From NCBI GenBank assembly GCA_963281255.1, contig OY725490.1:3410001-3474000 (forward strand): a stretch of 64,000 nt of DNA. Reading direction: 5' to 3'. Position 1 is the stretch's first letter. Every line of letters begins with the position of its first letter. Under the pieces are notes generated by a model. It was not told the DNA's origin, searched no databases, and was given only the letters and a program-made list of their open reading frames with translations. This document shows positions 42,584-53,899 of the stretch, piece after piece. This DNA is from Aphrocallistes beatrix. Taxonomy: Eukaryota > Porifera > Hexactinellida > Sceptrulophora > Aphrocallistidae. The position numbers were made by a program, and so were the translations under genes.

Positions 42584-42914
42584 AATTAGTTCATGCTTAT
42601 ACTTTAGCCTAGTATATGAATCAAATCCCATGTATCTTTTTCGGAAGTTACTGTATTTTCATTTCTTTCATTTTATTGTAAAATACATACCTTAAAAGTC
42701 CACACCGGATATTTATATGTATTAATTTAATGTCTTATAATGAAGTGGTATTTAAGTATAATAGAATACGAACTAGAAAAACGATGGTGCCCCGGTCTTG
42801 AAATCTTGGCTCCGCCCCGACCCCGGGACTGCCAGATCCTAGGACCGCCCCTGACAGAGACATTTGTGTACAGAGCTAAAAATAAAGATGAAATGAAAGC
42901 TCACTTTGATTCTA

Positions 42915-44196
42915 TCCTTACTATTAAAACTCGATTATTGTATATATATATGTTACAGGGTATCTGTAAAATCAGGGTAATTGTAATTACCCTGATTTTT
43001 TTAGGGTAATTGTAATTACCCTGACTTTTTCAGGGTAATTGTAATTACAGTATAACCTCCATAAGTGGGGGAGCATGGGACGGGATAAAACTGGTTTATC
43101 CCCCATTCCCCGGTTAAAATTCAATTATAATTTTCTAGATGAGAACATCTAACAGCCTATTTGAAACTTGTAGAATTTCAGAAAATACATAGTACATAGT
43201 ACATATAACACACCCATTAATGTACCAGTTGAGTTTTATAAGTTACACAATTACATTTAGAAAACTCCACTTCCTAATATGGTACTTAGGTGGTATAATT
43301 GTTAACTTATAGTATGGAAGGGGGCGAATTCAGGGGGGGAAATTCAGGGTGGGCAATGTTACCTGTTACAATGCAACTGTCAATTGAGGAATCCTATTAA
43401 TAGGACAATTGCTCTTAGGTGAGCTAAATTGTGTTTCCCGTACTTGTGTATTACAGGCTGAGCAAATCTGGATGGACATGTGAAAATGGCCCAAGTTGCG
43501 GCTATACAAATGATCCACTATACAATGAGTGGTCACTATAATTAACCTAAAAAAACAAAGTAATTACAATTACCCTGATTGAACCAGGGTAATTACAATT
43601 ACCCTAAAAAGGCAGGGTAATTACAATTACCCTGAAAAAAGTCAGGGTAATTACAATTACCCTGATTGAACCAGGGTAATTACAATTACCCTAAAAAAAT
43701 CAGGGCAATTACAATTACCCTGATTTTACAGATACCCTGTAACATATATATATATATATATATATATATCTGTAACGAATTGATTGAAGAAACTGCCGGG
43801 CGCAGAAGGCTGATTTTTGGCATGTGGGAGTTTTTTGGCTATGGCTCCAGTAAGTTCTGAGTTCAGAGCAAAATGTCGACTCATCATGGAATTATGACGT
43901 CATTGTCACATTTTTAAAAGTTAAGCAACACAGTTATTCGGGCATAACTCAGCCATTATAGGAGATAGAAGGCTGAAATTTTAAGAGAATCTGTATACTA
44001 ACATACCTCACATATGATGCGACTTTCATTAAAAAATGATGACTCATCACTTTGTTATGACGTCATCATTACGCATCAACATTTTAAAATTGACAATTTA
44101 TAATTAACCAATGTCACCTCCAGGCGACCGAAGGGAGCCTCCGGCGGGCACGCAGTGTCCGCCAGCCGCGCAGCGCAAGCAAGCGAAGCGCGCTTG
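42915..44196 (+). mobile_element. Helitron copy with a palindromic element in its TA tract
   Basis: Starts TCCTTACTATTAAAACTCGA after A and ends at the hairpin and CTTG before T. A 794-bp element (42951-43744) sits within its TA microsatellite near the 5' end. A block around the TTTTTCGAGTGATAT site is deleted near 44095. Confidence 0.75.
42951..43744. mobile_element. foldback element built from AGGGTAATTGTAATTACCCT palindromes
   Basis: The inverted ends are TGTTACAGGGTATCTGTAAA and its exact complement, running on for about 45 bp. Inside the left end are about 2.5 copies, and inside the right end six copies, of a 20-22 bp palindrome (CAGGGTAATTGTAATTACCCTG) spaced about 33 bp apart. The centre is non-coding. 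It inserted in a TATATA tract, so the target duplication cannot be read. Confidence 0.75.
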
Positions 44197-44488
44197 TATT
44201 ATTTAAGTTATGAATATAATAATTTTCAAAATAAACAATAGCAACTATATTTGACGATTGCTATTTCAGAATCGTTAAATTGTGAAAGAATGTAATACGT
44301 TGAAAGTATACATAACTTGTGGTATGTGATCAACCGCATTATTTAGGCATCTAGCATATAAATCGAAATAAATATTGCATTATGTATAAAGATTCGTTAG
44401 GTTATTATTTAGTTAGGATTTTTAATTAGGATTATTAGTTAGGATTTTTAGTTAGGATTTTTATCATAAGTTAGGAGTTTCTGTTCTA

Positions 44489-44776
44489 CAGTACACCCTC
44501 GCTAATCCGAACCTCGCTAGTCCGAACCCTCGCTAATCTGAACACCCAAAATATAATATTATTCGCCTCTGCTCTAAATCAACGTTAATAACATTATATC
44601 TTTCACTGATTCAGAAACCTCGTTAAAAAAGGAATCATAGCAAGATATTATTCTTAATATTCTAACAATACAAATTTATTATAGTTAATACCACATTTAA
44701 TTAGTGTTATTTCACTAATCCGAACGATTTTTTCGATCATTGGCACAGAGCTGTTCGGATTAGCGAGGGTGTACTG
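44489..44776. mobile_element. pogo/Tigger-type MITE (288 bp)
   Basis: The ends are CAGTACACCCTCGCTAATCC and GGATTAGCGAGGGTGTACTG, with TA at 44487-44488 and 44777-44778. The CAGTACACCCTCG.TAATCCG terminus is typical of Tigger/pogo. Extra copies of CTCGCTAGTCCGAACC lie just inside the left end. Non-coding. Confidence 0.88.
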
Positions 44777-44785
44777 TATTAGAAT

Positions 44786-45263
44786 GGGATACCGACAGTT
44801 CGAGACGCGACATTTTGAGACGCGACAGTTTGATACGCGACAGTTCGATACTACATTAAACGAAATGTAAGTGTAATAAGACGAAAAGATAACTCAAATT
44901 TAATGATTTTAGCTATTCTAAAGATGTAATGCAAATGAGAATTTTAAGGCCTGAATAAATTTCCAAATAGTTGGGTGACAACAACCAACGGTGGCGTTAA
45001 AGGAACGATGCCAGGCCTCGATTGAATTTGTCGTTCTTGGGTGAAAATATTTTGAATTGTCATTTGTGAAAAGGAGTACAATCTAATAACATTGATTGAA
45101 AAAGAAATCGAGTCTATTTGTCACTGATTTATATGAATTCACATTTTATCAAATTTAGGATATTCTCACATCAAACTGTTTCGTATCGAACTGTCGTGTA
45201 TCGAAATGTCGCGTATCGAAATGTCGGCATCTCGAATTGTCGGTATCAAACTGTCGGTATCCC
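44786..45263. mobile_element. foldback element with GATACGCGACAGTTC tandem ends
   Basis: The ends are GGGATACCGACAGTT and AACTGTCGGTATCCC (one mismatch). Each arm holds four to six tandem 15-16-mers of the type GATACGCGACAGTTC. Flanks ATTAGAAT and GTTAGAAT match at 7 of 8 bases. It is non-coding, with ends like those of the MULE at 37441-41811. Confidence 0.75.
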
Positions 45264-45858
45264 GTTAGAATTTGAATGAGCCAGGTAAGGGTTTGATAAT
45301 CAAATGTTTACATCATAGTTTTAACATAACTCCAAAATTGCATCCTTATGCCGCAAAAATCAAAACGATCATACCATTATTAGGGAAGAGATTTTATATA
45401 CTCCACAGCATGTAAAGCATCATACCTGTATACGTACATAACCTACTCAATAGATTGAAAAGGCTATGCTATACTATCCACCGGGCATGATAAACTGATA
45501 CATTTGAACTGAAAAAATATGATCCAAGTAGGAATTTGTAAGTAAGAATTCACACTTGGCGAAACAAAATTGGAATAATTTATTGAGTAATTTTGAATGT
45601 CATCTTCAACTGTATTGTAGGATATTTCGTGGTAGTCTACATTTGTTCTCGTACTTCATATAGGAACATATGTATTCAACCCCGATATCCTAGTCGAGCA
45701 GGGGTGGTAAAATAAATGTGAGTATTTAAAAGATCATGAATTATTGCAACCTTATTGCAGCAAGTATTAATTTTCTGAATGTAAGGTTATATGAAAAATG
45801 TTCTTGAGATATTCGTACTTTTGTACTAATGACGACTTCGTGCGCGAAAAGTAATATA
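45264..45858. other. gene-free stretch
   Basis: AT-rich, nothing recognisable on either strand. Confidence 0.4.
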
Positions 45859-46035
45859 CAGTCGAAACCGTTTTTTCCTTACACCGGGTTATCCTTACTA
45901 ATCCTTTTTTTCCTACTTTTGATGTTGCAAGAAATTCCTAGTTTACTAGTATATTCCATCAGTTATTTATTACTCGCGGTTTATTCTTACTATTTTGATC
46001 TGAAAAGAAATAGTAAGAAAAAATCGGTCCGACTA
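45859..46035. mobile_element. pogo-type MITE (177 bp)
   Basis: The ends are CAGTCGAAACCGTTTTTTCC and, in complement, TAGTCGGACCGATTTTTTCT, with TA at 45857-45858 and 46036-46037. An open frame across it is not a gene. Confidence 0.75.
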
Positions 46036-46163
46036 TACTTAATTTTAAAGTTGTTTCTCGTTAGGTGAAAAGAATAGCTGCAGATCGAATTTGAGCGTCT
46101 AAAATGTAAAATATTTCTGGGAGCAAGCCCCTCAGACCCATTATTATTGCTCGTTACGTTCCT

Positions 46164-46318
46164 CAGGGGCGTAATCATGGGGGGCAGGGGGGGCAGTGCC
46201 CCCCCATTTTTCTTGAACCTTATTAATTCAGCTTATTTTGGAAATACAAATTCTATATAATTGCCCCCCCATTTATTGTGTTTTGCCCTCCCATAATTTT
46301 CATTTTGTTACGCCACTG
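46164..46318. mobile_element. hAT MITE (155 bp)
   Basis: The ends are CAGGGGCGTAATCATGG and the partner GTTACGCCACTG. The 8-bp duplication ACGTTCCT is perfect at 46156-46163 and 46319-46326. The middle has G and C runs. The bases from there to 46679 show nothing else. Confidence 0.88.
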
Positions 46319-46679
46319 ACGTTCCTCATAGCCTCGCTGTCAATGTCAGAATAATAGGTATATCTGTTTTGCTAACTTGATAAAGTCTTCTCAGTTTACG
46401 AGACCTTATTCGTTTGCAAAAAGTTTGGGGACGTGAAATGTGATTTTATGTAATCTATCTTCTACTCCAAATTGCGAAAAGATGTATCCTCCCTATTTCT
46501 CAATATTTACCCCCCGCCATGTTCGCATCACAAATGATGGCAGTATGTGCATTTTCATTAAGGTGAAGAGATATAATATATTGCAATTACAGTAAATACA
46601 ATATTACAGATTGCAAAAGCTAGACTGCTAAATAACCTTTTGTTATCACTACTTTTGATCTCACACCTAAAACTTCATT

Positions 46680-48389
46680 TACATTGAAAATTTGAAGGCA
46701 ATACTTCTAAGATAGGTTATAACAGGCCTTGTGAAGTAATTAATTACAAGGTGTACCAGTGTAGACTCGTTCTCAAGGGATTTTTTGGATTTTTTCGGTG
46801 GCTTTCCGGTATAATACTGTGCCTGCCTCAGCTCAACGCTATTTCCAAATTCATCTCTTCTCCCAACATAGGTATTCTCAAAATAAGAATGCAGAGGTAG
46901 CGCTTCAACTGGAAATTGCATCTTGAGCGTTTCGAAGGTTGAAAGAACAAAGTACGGAGGTAGATAAGCAATGCTGGCAACATCCGAATCCAGACGGAAA
47001 ATTCAGGGTCGCTCAAATACCGGCTCTGCAGACCTAATTCCTGTACCTTCCGATAGCTGACTGGGATAAATGAAAGAAACAGCCCTTGATGTACGTCATT
47101 GGCCATATCTTTTTGAAAGCGTTGATAGCAGCTTGTTCAAAATCTACTAAGAGATACTGGGGATTGCTATCGGGACATAATTGTTTTATTATCTGCCACA
47201 TCTTATTATAATTGAATGCACTTTTACCGGGAAGCAATACGTAGATACAAGGGAGCAAGTGCCCATCACGAAATGGATAGACCCCTCCGACTAACTCGTG
47301 GATAGTATATAGCTGTTTACATAATGAAGGGACTGTTTTGAATGTACTATCAGCCATCCATATTGTAGAATATGATAAGATATTCTTGTTTTCTTCAGTG
47401 CCAAACATCAATATTCTGTCTAGTCCTGGCCCAAAATCATACAATAGAAACCTTTTGCCACCCAGAGTTTGCAAATTTCCATCCATGATGAGATCACATA
47501 GGGACGTGGGGTTAACTGGGGCAGGCCGAGCTCTATGGCATATTTTCTTCAGACTTTTCTCTGAAAGTAAAAGGGTTTTAGCAACATCAGACAATTTTCC
47601 GGAAACTTCAGCAATTACCCGATGGGGGTTGTCATTGGTCTCTCTTGCTCGTCTTTTCACCCCAGCTCGAAATTCAAAAACTTCCTCCTTTCCAATCTCC
47701 ACACTGTGGCTATGTTCCCCTAACTTTTTTAAAACATTAAATCCAGTTGTATGCAGACGAGCCTTGCAACTCTTCACTTCGCAGCGCCATTGCTTCTTGT
47801 AGATAAAGCCATCAAAAGATAATTTATCTCTTCCTTTTGAAGATTTAATCATCCTCATTTCGGGAGCTTCAAGTGAATGAATGCTATTTTCACTCTGCTG
47901 GATTGATGGAATTTCAGGTCAATTTATGAAAATATTTTCAGAGCTAGGAGTGTGAACCAGCATTTCTTGTAAAACTTGCTGCAATTCTAACGCGTTTTCG
48001 TGAGCATCTCGATTTAACTGCTCGTTTTGTTGCAGTCGACCATGGCAATATATGTGAAGATCTGAAAGTATACTGAAAACTTGGACATCGGAGATCAAAT
48101 TAACATTGCTTTCACCTGTCCAAGCAATAAGCCCCCCTTCTTCTTGGTTATCTCCCCATTTCAAAATAGCGATTTTGAGAGGTATTTCAGTCATTTCCAG
48201 TTTATAGACCGCTCTTAGATAGGGATTGCCAAGGGAAATAAATGCACCATCCAGGGTAGAAGAAAGTTGTTCGAAAAGAAATTTAGTATTGCGAGAGGGA
48301 AAAGTCAGTGCAATCAAAACTTCTAGTGGTCTCTCCAAAAGTTCAGACAAAATCCGATTAGAAGACGCCCCATATAAAATGTGCACCAT
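46680..48389 (-). pseudogene. FLYWCH-MULE transposase with an N-terminal extension
   Basis: The minus strand from 47858 to 47034 is open: MRMIKSSKGRDKLSFDGF, FLYWCH finger WRCEVKSCKARLHTTG...EHSHS, then MADSTFKTVPSL, LLVDFEQAAINAF and GCFFHLSQS. Two frame changes lead to VQELGLQSRYLSDPE and then HSYFENTYVGRRDEF, after which the similarity is lost. Upstream, a 156-residue segment starting MVHILYGASSNRILSELLE (48389-47922) is in the same frame and separated by one TGA and 20 codons, so it may be an N-terminal extension. I do not recognise it. It is Leu-rich, with GLIAWTGESNVNLISDV and a Gln-rich helical end. It could instead be a separate gene. Confidence 0.68.
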
Positions 48390-48426
48390 TGCACGACCAA
48401 TCGTAAATCATACCAATTAAATTACA

Positions 48427-49560
48427 GTGCTGTGCTCAGATATCCTCCGTCCCCTAATTACTCCAACCATCGAAAAGTGCCCATACCTGACCCCAGACAT
48501 CTTTAAAACAATCGACTCATTAATGGCGTTTGGAGCACCTCAAAAGGTATACACAGGCGATATAGAAAAATATTTCCGTCCATCCCACACACCCTCATAC
48601 TCACAGCTTTTAAACACTACAATTCTACGCGAAAGAGGGAACAGCAGCTACTCGAACAACTTCTGAAATACAACTATCTCACAGACGGAAAGAAATTTTA
48701 CCATCTAGGCAGAACCGGGATACCTATGGGACTACCACTTGCCCCAGAGCAAGCACGGATGTGCACAGCATACTTACTAAGAAACTGTTAGCCACCCATA
48801 GGGCAAGCCCTAACCCTATATTTCGATGACGTAGTGGCAACATACCCAATCGACTCGCTCCCATTAGAACCATATAAACTAATACCAACTACCGACAACG
48901 CCACACAAGACGCCATATACGATACCAGCAAAAAGGAATTCCTACCCATCCAGCAAAAGTACAGGCAAGCAGTACCCTTGCAACCCCACTCGTTCCACCC
49001 ATCTTCCAAGCTAGCGCAAAAACTACTTCGGTGCAGCATTCCAAGCCACAGAAATAGCGCACAATCCAGCAGAAGCATTAGACTATATGCTCCAGAAATA
49101 TCTACCAGCACTACAGAGGCTCGGACATGACTGTACCGAAGTGGTTAAAAATATGGTTCGCATCACCTATTTCCCGCAAAGAACGGAGAAAAGGGATGCC
49201 AAATACATCCCGAGCATAACGTACCAATTTTCAGATACAAGACCAACGATGAATCAGCTATCCCCATACCAGACTAAGGAATTCAGATTGCTTCCCATCA
49301 CGCCCATTCCACCAATATTAAAACTCTTGGCCTTTGTACCAAAAAGAAACAACTCCAACCACTCAAACTTCCCATGCCCGAATTACAGCTGCATAATGTG
49401 CCGTCAGTATGAGACAATTATAAACGCCAACATCAACGTCCCCATCATACCATGATGAGGTACAGAAGTATATACATACTGTACAAATGCAATGAAGAGC
49501 CACTGAAACACGCTTACATAGGGACTACAAATCTCCAAAAACGAACATAGGCAACATCGG
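48427..49560 (+). mobile_element. Penelope-like retroelement fragment
   Basis: Pieces of a reverse transcriptase are visible: VYTGDIEKYF (motif A), GRTGIPMGLPLAPE (motif B) and ALTLYFDDVVATYP (motif C). Further on are a cysteine linker, PCPNYSCIMC, and a GIY-YIG-like trace, HAYIGTTNLQKR. This order (RT, CxxxxCxxC linker, GIY-YIG nuclease) fits Penelope-like elements. It is fragmentary, broken in several places and lacks identifiable ends. It looks old. I did not find a second copy in the window. Confidence 0.6.
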
Positions 49561-50440
49561 GAAGTACAACAGGATAAAAACTCACTTAAACAACAGAAAA
49601 AAACATTGCATGGCAGTTCCTGGGACTAATCAATTCAAAGGATAAATCCCCACAAGGAGAAAAGCCGGGAAAACAAATCGAATGGGAAAGGAAAATAAGG
49701 CGTAAATATCCAAAAAGTTTTCTACACCCTGCACAAAATCCCGCTTTCTACACCTCGCCCAAAAAAAACTAAATCCCCCCCCCCTTTTTCATTACAATCT
49801 CCAACAAAAACTTTCTACTCACCATTACCGCCCGCTCTTTCCTAGAATTCCTTTTTTATTTAATTTGCAACTTTATATAATTCACCTTTTTAAACTTTCT
49901 TACAAACCCGGTTATATAGCAAAAGCCCCAATTTCGGTACCTTTAAAACCACTTCCCAACCAAAAATGCACTTTAGCACCCCTTTTCCACAATCCCCAAC
50001 CTAAAAACGAATGCTCACACATAGACTACTTAATATACAGATTGGCAAGTAGCCGAAACTCAGAAAAAAAAGAGAGGCCAATTTTGAATTTTTTCTCTCT
50101 GGTAAAATAGTCGTTTTATAGTTATAGATTATATACAATATGAGGTAATCAGGTATGGTGAATCTACTCCGATCATTTTTGAGGTACTTAAGAATGTGGT
50201 TTTGTGGTTTAGGCGCTATTTAATGATGATGATGATAGCATATATATATATATATATACACGAATATACCTAATTGGGTGTTACAGAATATAATATTTCA
50301 GATACTGTATGCTAGAGCTAGTTTGAACTGAGTATTCAGATACATATATCCATAGACTACTTAATATTAAGTGTCTATGAACGAGGTACAACACAATTCT
50401 ACAAAATAAAACTTCTTGTATAATGTGTCACAAATTCACT
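49561..50440. other. gene-free stretch with simple repeats
   Basis: Contains a C-run near 49778 and GATGATGAT followed by a TA microsatellite near 50225-50260. No credible gene. Confidence 0.4.
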
Positions 50441-51375
50441 ATGCATTCTTTTTCCGCTTGTTAGCCTTGAATGATTCCACCTGATCTTTACGCCTTGTTT
50501 CACTGATTTCCTTTGAAAGTCCAGTTAAGTAGAAGTTTGCAATGATTGAGTTTGTTCTATTTCGGAGGTAAGATAATGTGAGTCACAAGCAAAGGTAGTA
50601 TCCCATTGGTTTGACATGGCTTCAAGTAGACGATAAATAAGAATCTTCAATGGCAACATGGTAGCAAGGATATTTGTTTGTAAATGTTGCAGTGCAAACG
50701 CGAGATTGGTGTACACGCGTGTACACCAACTAGCTGGTGTACACTGGTGTAAACCCGGGTTTCCATTAAGTTTGATAATCTCGCGTTTACACCAGTGTAA
50801 ACGCGAGTACCTATATAATTAAATATTGTGGTTGAGTTATTACTCTAGAATACGATATGATGAATTGTTTATTGTTAAAACAGTATACTATATTAATTAT
50901 ACACCGGTGTGAACGCGTTCACAGTGGGTAGCGTATACACTGCAACAATCCGACAATAGTACCGAAGATAATTCTACGCAAATGTCCCTTTTCTATACAC
51001 AAATATCTCAATGCATGTGTCTAAAATTCCCTAAGTAATAAAACTAGAAACCGAGATTATAATACTCATTGAAATCGAATTGCACACGAGAATAAATCAG
51101 ATTAGAAGATGTAATTAGTATACGTCTCATCATATCATATTTTAGAGTAATAAATCAACCACAATATTTAATTATATAGGTATTCACGTTTACACTGGTG
51201 TAAACGCGAGATTATCAAACTTAATGGAAACCCGGGTTTACACCAGTGTACACGCGTGTACACCAGCTAGTTGGTGTACACGCGTTCACACTGGTGCACA
51301 CGCGTGTACACCAATCTCGCGTTTGCACTGCAACAACTGTCCCAAACTTATAAGGTTCCCCTGTTAAAAAAGGTT
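50441..51375 (-). pseudogene. P-element transposase C-terminal remnant, split by a MITE
   Basis: The minus-strand frame below 50685 reads LQHLQTNILATMLPLKILIY, then NQWDTTFACDSHY, and ends in a basic tail (KEISETRRKDQVESFKANKR). Each part lines up with the end of the P element at 58330-58610 (MAFAVIESIESKV, DWESSFSCPSHF, TETKRKDQVEKFK). On the other side of the MITE, about 51336-51375 gives NRGTL, matching NRGRL there. No P-element ends are seen, so it is an old fragment. Confidence 0.65.
50685..51335. mobile_element. foldback MITE with GTGTAAACGCG motifs (651 bp)
   Basis: The inverted arms are about 160 bp each, from TGTTGCAGTGCAAACGCGAG to about 50850 and the reverse complement from about 51170. 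Within each arm are palindromes such as GGTGTACACGCGTGTACACC and CGTTTACACCAGTGTAAACG. It splits the P-element remnant. The target duplication is not clear. Confidence 0.75.
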
Positions 51376-51559
51376 AAAACGGAAATGACACAACACATCC
51401 CTTGGGGCAAATTAGTTAGTAAATTCTATTGTATCACCCATGTATCTATTTTTCAGTAGTGCTCTCTAGTGATATGCGGTGCGACTTGAACATTGTGATG
51501 ATAAAACTATTTGAGAGAAATTTTCGGATTTCCGCCCCTCGCGCTGCCACCGTATACCA

Positions 51560-51745
51560 ACTTTCACCATTCAGTAAAATCCACCAGATTCCACCATTCA
51601 GTAATATTCCACCAGATTCCACCATTCAGTAATATTCCACCAGATTCCACCATTCAGTAATATTCCACCAGATTCCACCATTCAGTCATATTCCACCAGA
51701 TTCCACCATTCAGTCATATTCCACTAGGTTCCACCATTCAGGCAT
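51560..51745. repeat. 28-bp tandem repeat
   Basis: ATTCAG anchors recur at 51569, 51596, 51624, 51652, 51680, 51708 and 51736, a 28-bp period (first gap 27). The unit is ATTCAGTAATATTCCACCAG plus ATTCCACC. It has no unique spacers, so it is a minisatellite and not a CRISPR. Confidence 0.9.
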
Positions 51746-52618
51746 ACCCCTAAGTGGTACACTTTTAAATTCCCTTATGCAATAGTACATATAAACAACT
51801 TCGATTATTACGAATTTCAGATAAGATGTACAAATTTCGAAAGTCTGGTGTACGGACTAACGAGGGTCGGCTGTAATTGGATAATTATCAATGAGATTCC
51901 AATCGTTATGTTGATACGCTTGCAATTGATCAACAATCGAAATTGTATTGACAATTGATCAACTAAGGTTTGCAATGAATCGAATGAATTGAACTGAATA
52001 AGGCCGAATAAACTACAAAACTGGATTAAAGAAATGAATAACAAGTAGATACAATAGTTCCTTAAAAAATGACTCAAAAGGTAAATTTTTAAAATCTTCG
52101 ACACCAAAACCCCTAGAATCTCCTTTGGTTCCTCATCCTCTATCTAACCGACTCTCTAATCTCTCTAACCGACTCAACTCTTTATTCTGCACAATAAACA
52201 CCATTCTTTCTCTCAATCAAAATTAAGTTGATCAATTCTCAAAGTCATTACAATTTCTACTGTTGATCAATGCAAACCTACCGGATTCAATCTATTGCAA
52301 ACCATAAGTCGGATTGGGGAGTAGAGTGACTCTATTTCCGTCAAAAAATCGATAGTCTTGGCGGTGATATGTGCTGATTGCGTCATCATGACGCTAGAAT
52401 ATCACTCTTAATCCTGTTCTTGGACGCCCAGTATCTCAAGAGTGAAGCACACAAAGTGTGCGAATTCGAAATACCAATTGGCAGTCACTGTCCTTTGTAC
52501 CTGAAGTTGAATAGAGGCAATGTAACCCTACTTTGAAATAAACTGGCTACCATTTGTATATCGACGCTGCGAGATCGCTTGAATATATGGGAGCAGCTTC
52601 ACCAGGTGATACCGATAT
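51746..52618. other. gene-free stretch
   Basis: AT-rich sequence with several TTGATCAA and CAATTGATCAA motifs (51920-52270). No gene recognised. Confidence 0.4.
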
Positions 52619-52626
52619 ACTAGATT

Positions 52627-53013
52627 CAGGGCCGGCGACAGAATTTACGGGCCCCCTAGTAAGATTTCTGGCCGGGCCCCTCCATCACCCTAGCTCTCTT
52701 TGACAAGAATTACATTTTTGTAACACCTGTGACCTTAGACAAAAAATAAATTGCAACCAGAAACTTATCCCAAATTTATTAATGACAGAATCCTTTGTTT
52801 TTTTAAATGTGATATTGATCATAGCAATTATTCTATTAGTGAAAACTGAAACAAAGGAATTCATATTGTGATACAAGCTTATTATGTACATACAAGACAC
52901 AATTACAATGGACATCTTAAATCCTAAAGAAACTATCACATGCCGACCTGGGGCCCCTTTTTACCCCGGGCCCTCCGGTTTTACCCCAAGCTACCCCCCT
53001 GTCGCCGGCCCTG
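52627..53013. mobile_element. hAT MITE (387 bp)
   Basis: The ends are CAGGGCCGGCGACAG and CTGTCGCCGGCCCTG, with a perfect 8-bp duplication ACTAGATT at 52619-52626 and 53014-53021. GGGCCCCT-type runs lie near both ends. Confidence 0.92.
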
Positions 53014-53021
53014 ACTAGATT

Positions 53022-53348
53022 GCGTTTAGTCTCAGGATCATAGTGATAAATTCATGATTCATGACCAGTGCAGATGTCATAAACACGTTTCGAATGTACT
53101 TCGTTTTACTTCTTAAGTAGATATTCGCAAAATTTCAACCATTTCTCCTTTCGAGCAAATATTAGTTGATGCGCAGATAACCCCTCTTGTAGCCATAGAA
53201 AATTAAAAATGTCTTCTTTCAATCTCCATTGCAACATATGAAATATGTCGAAACTATTCAGAATTGAAGTTGCACAAAATCCGTAAACTATAGGTAGAGA
53301 TTTTAAATTTGATCTAGTTATATAATATGTGGCTCTAAATACTTGTAA
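53022..53348. other. unassigned stretch before a Helitron
   Basis: The minus strand is open for about 75 codons here (for example NSFDIFHMLQWRLKEDIFNF), but I recognise no domain. The frame runs into the Helitron terminal repeat. I leave it uncalled. Confidence 0.3.
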
Positions 53349-53899
53349 CAAGCGCGCTTTGCTTGCTTGCGCTGCGCGGCTGGCGGACACTTCGTGTCCG
53401 CCAGAGGCTCCCTTCGGTCGCCTGGAGGTGACATTGGTTAATTAAACGGGATATATCATCTCTAAATATGTCCATCTTAGTTTTAAAATCGATATCACTC
53501 GAAAAAACACCAAATTTGTCAATTTTTCTATTTTTGATGAGTAATGATGACGTCATAGCAAAGTGATGAGTCATCATTTTTTGATGATAGTTGCATCATA
53601 TGTGAGACGTGTTAGTATACAGATTCTATTAAAATTTCGGCCTTCCATCTCCTATAATGACTGAGTTATGCCCGAATAACTGTGTTGCTTAACTTTTAAA
53701 AATGTGACAATGACGTCATAATTCCATGATGAGTCGACATTTTCGTCTGAGCTCAGAACTTACTGGACCCATAGCCAAAAGACTCCCACATGCCAAAAAT
53801 CAGCATTCTACGCCTGGCAGTTTCTTCAATCAATTCGTTACAGATATATATATAATATACAAACAAACAAACAAACAATTATCGAGTTTTAATAGTAAG
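53349..53899 (-). mobile_element. Helitron (non-autonomous), nearly full-length copy
   Basis: On the minus strand it starts at about CTTACTATTAAAACTCGA (the first two or three bases altered) and ends with the hairpin and CTTG before T. A CAAACAAACAAA run joins the TA tract. Both TGACGTCA motifs are present. Confidence 0.72.

Larger units (their letters stand above)
36643..42853 (+). mobile_element. large hAT element (6.2 kb) with nested Mutator and hAT insertions
   Basis: The ends are CAGGGGCGGTCCTAGG and CCTAGGACCGCCCCTG, with a perfect 8-bp duplication ACAGAGAC at 36635-36642 and 42854-42861. Its transposase gene begins with a TTF-type zinc finger (37113-37440) and ends with the hAT dimerisation region (41850-42583). 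The Mutator-like element 37441-41811 lies between them. Subterminal C/G runs are alike at both ends. Confidence 0.88.

Noticed and set aside
43560-43725. Regularly spaced palindromic repeats resembling a CRISPR array
   Set aside because: The spacers are short, alike and A/T or G/A-rich, the host is an animal, and the repeats lie inside the inverted end of a foldback element.
45829-46068. Hydrophobic 79-residue frame that looks like a small membrane protein
   Set aside because: Most of it lies within a 177-bp pogo-type MITE with inverted ends and TA duplication.
47338-47802. 154-residue plus-strand frame opposite the Mutator-like gene
   Set aside because: The opposite strand encodes clear FLYWCH and MULE motifs; this is its antisense shadow.
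51560-51745. 28-bp repeats at constant period, CRISPR-like in unit length
   Set aside because: Units are directly adjacent with no spacers; it is a minisatellite.
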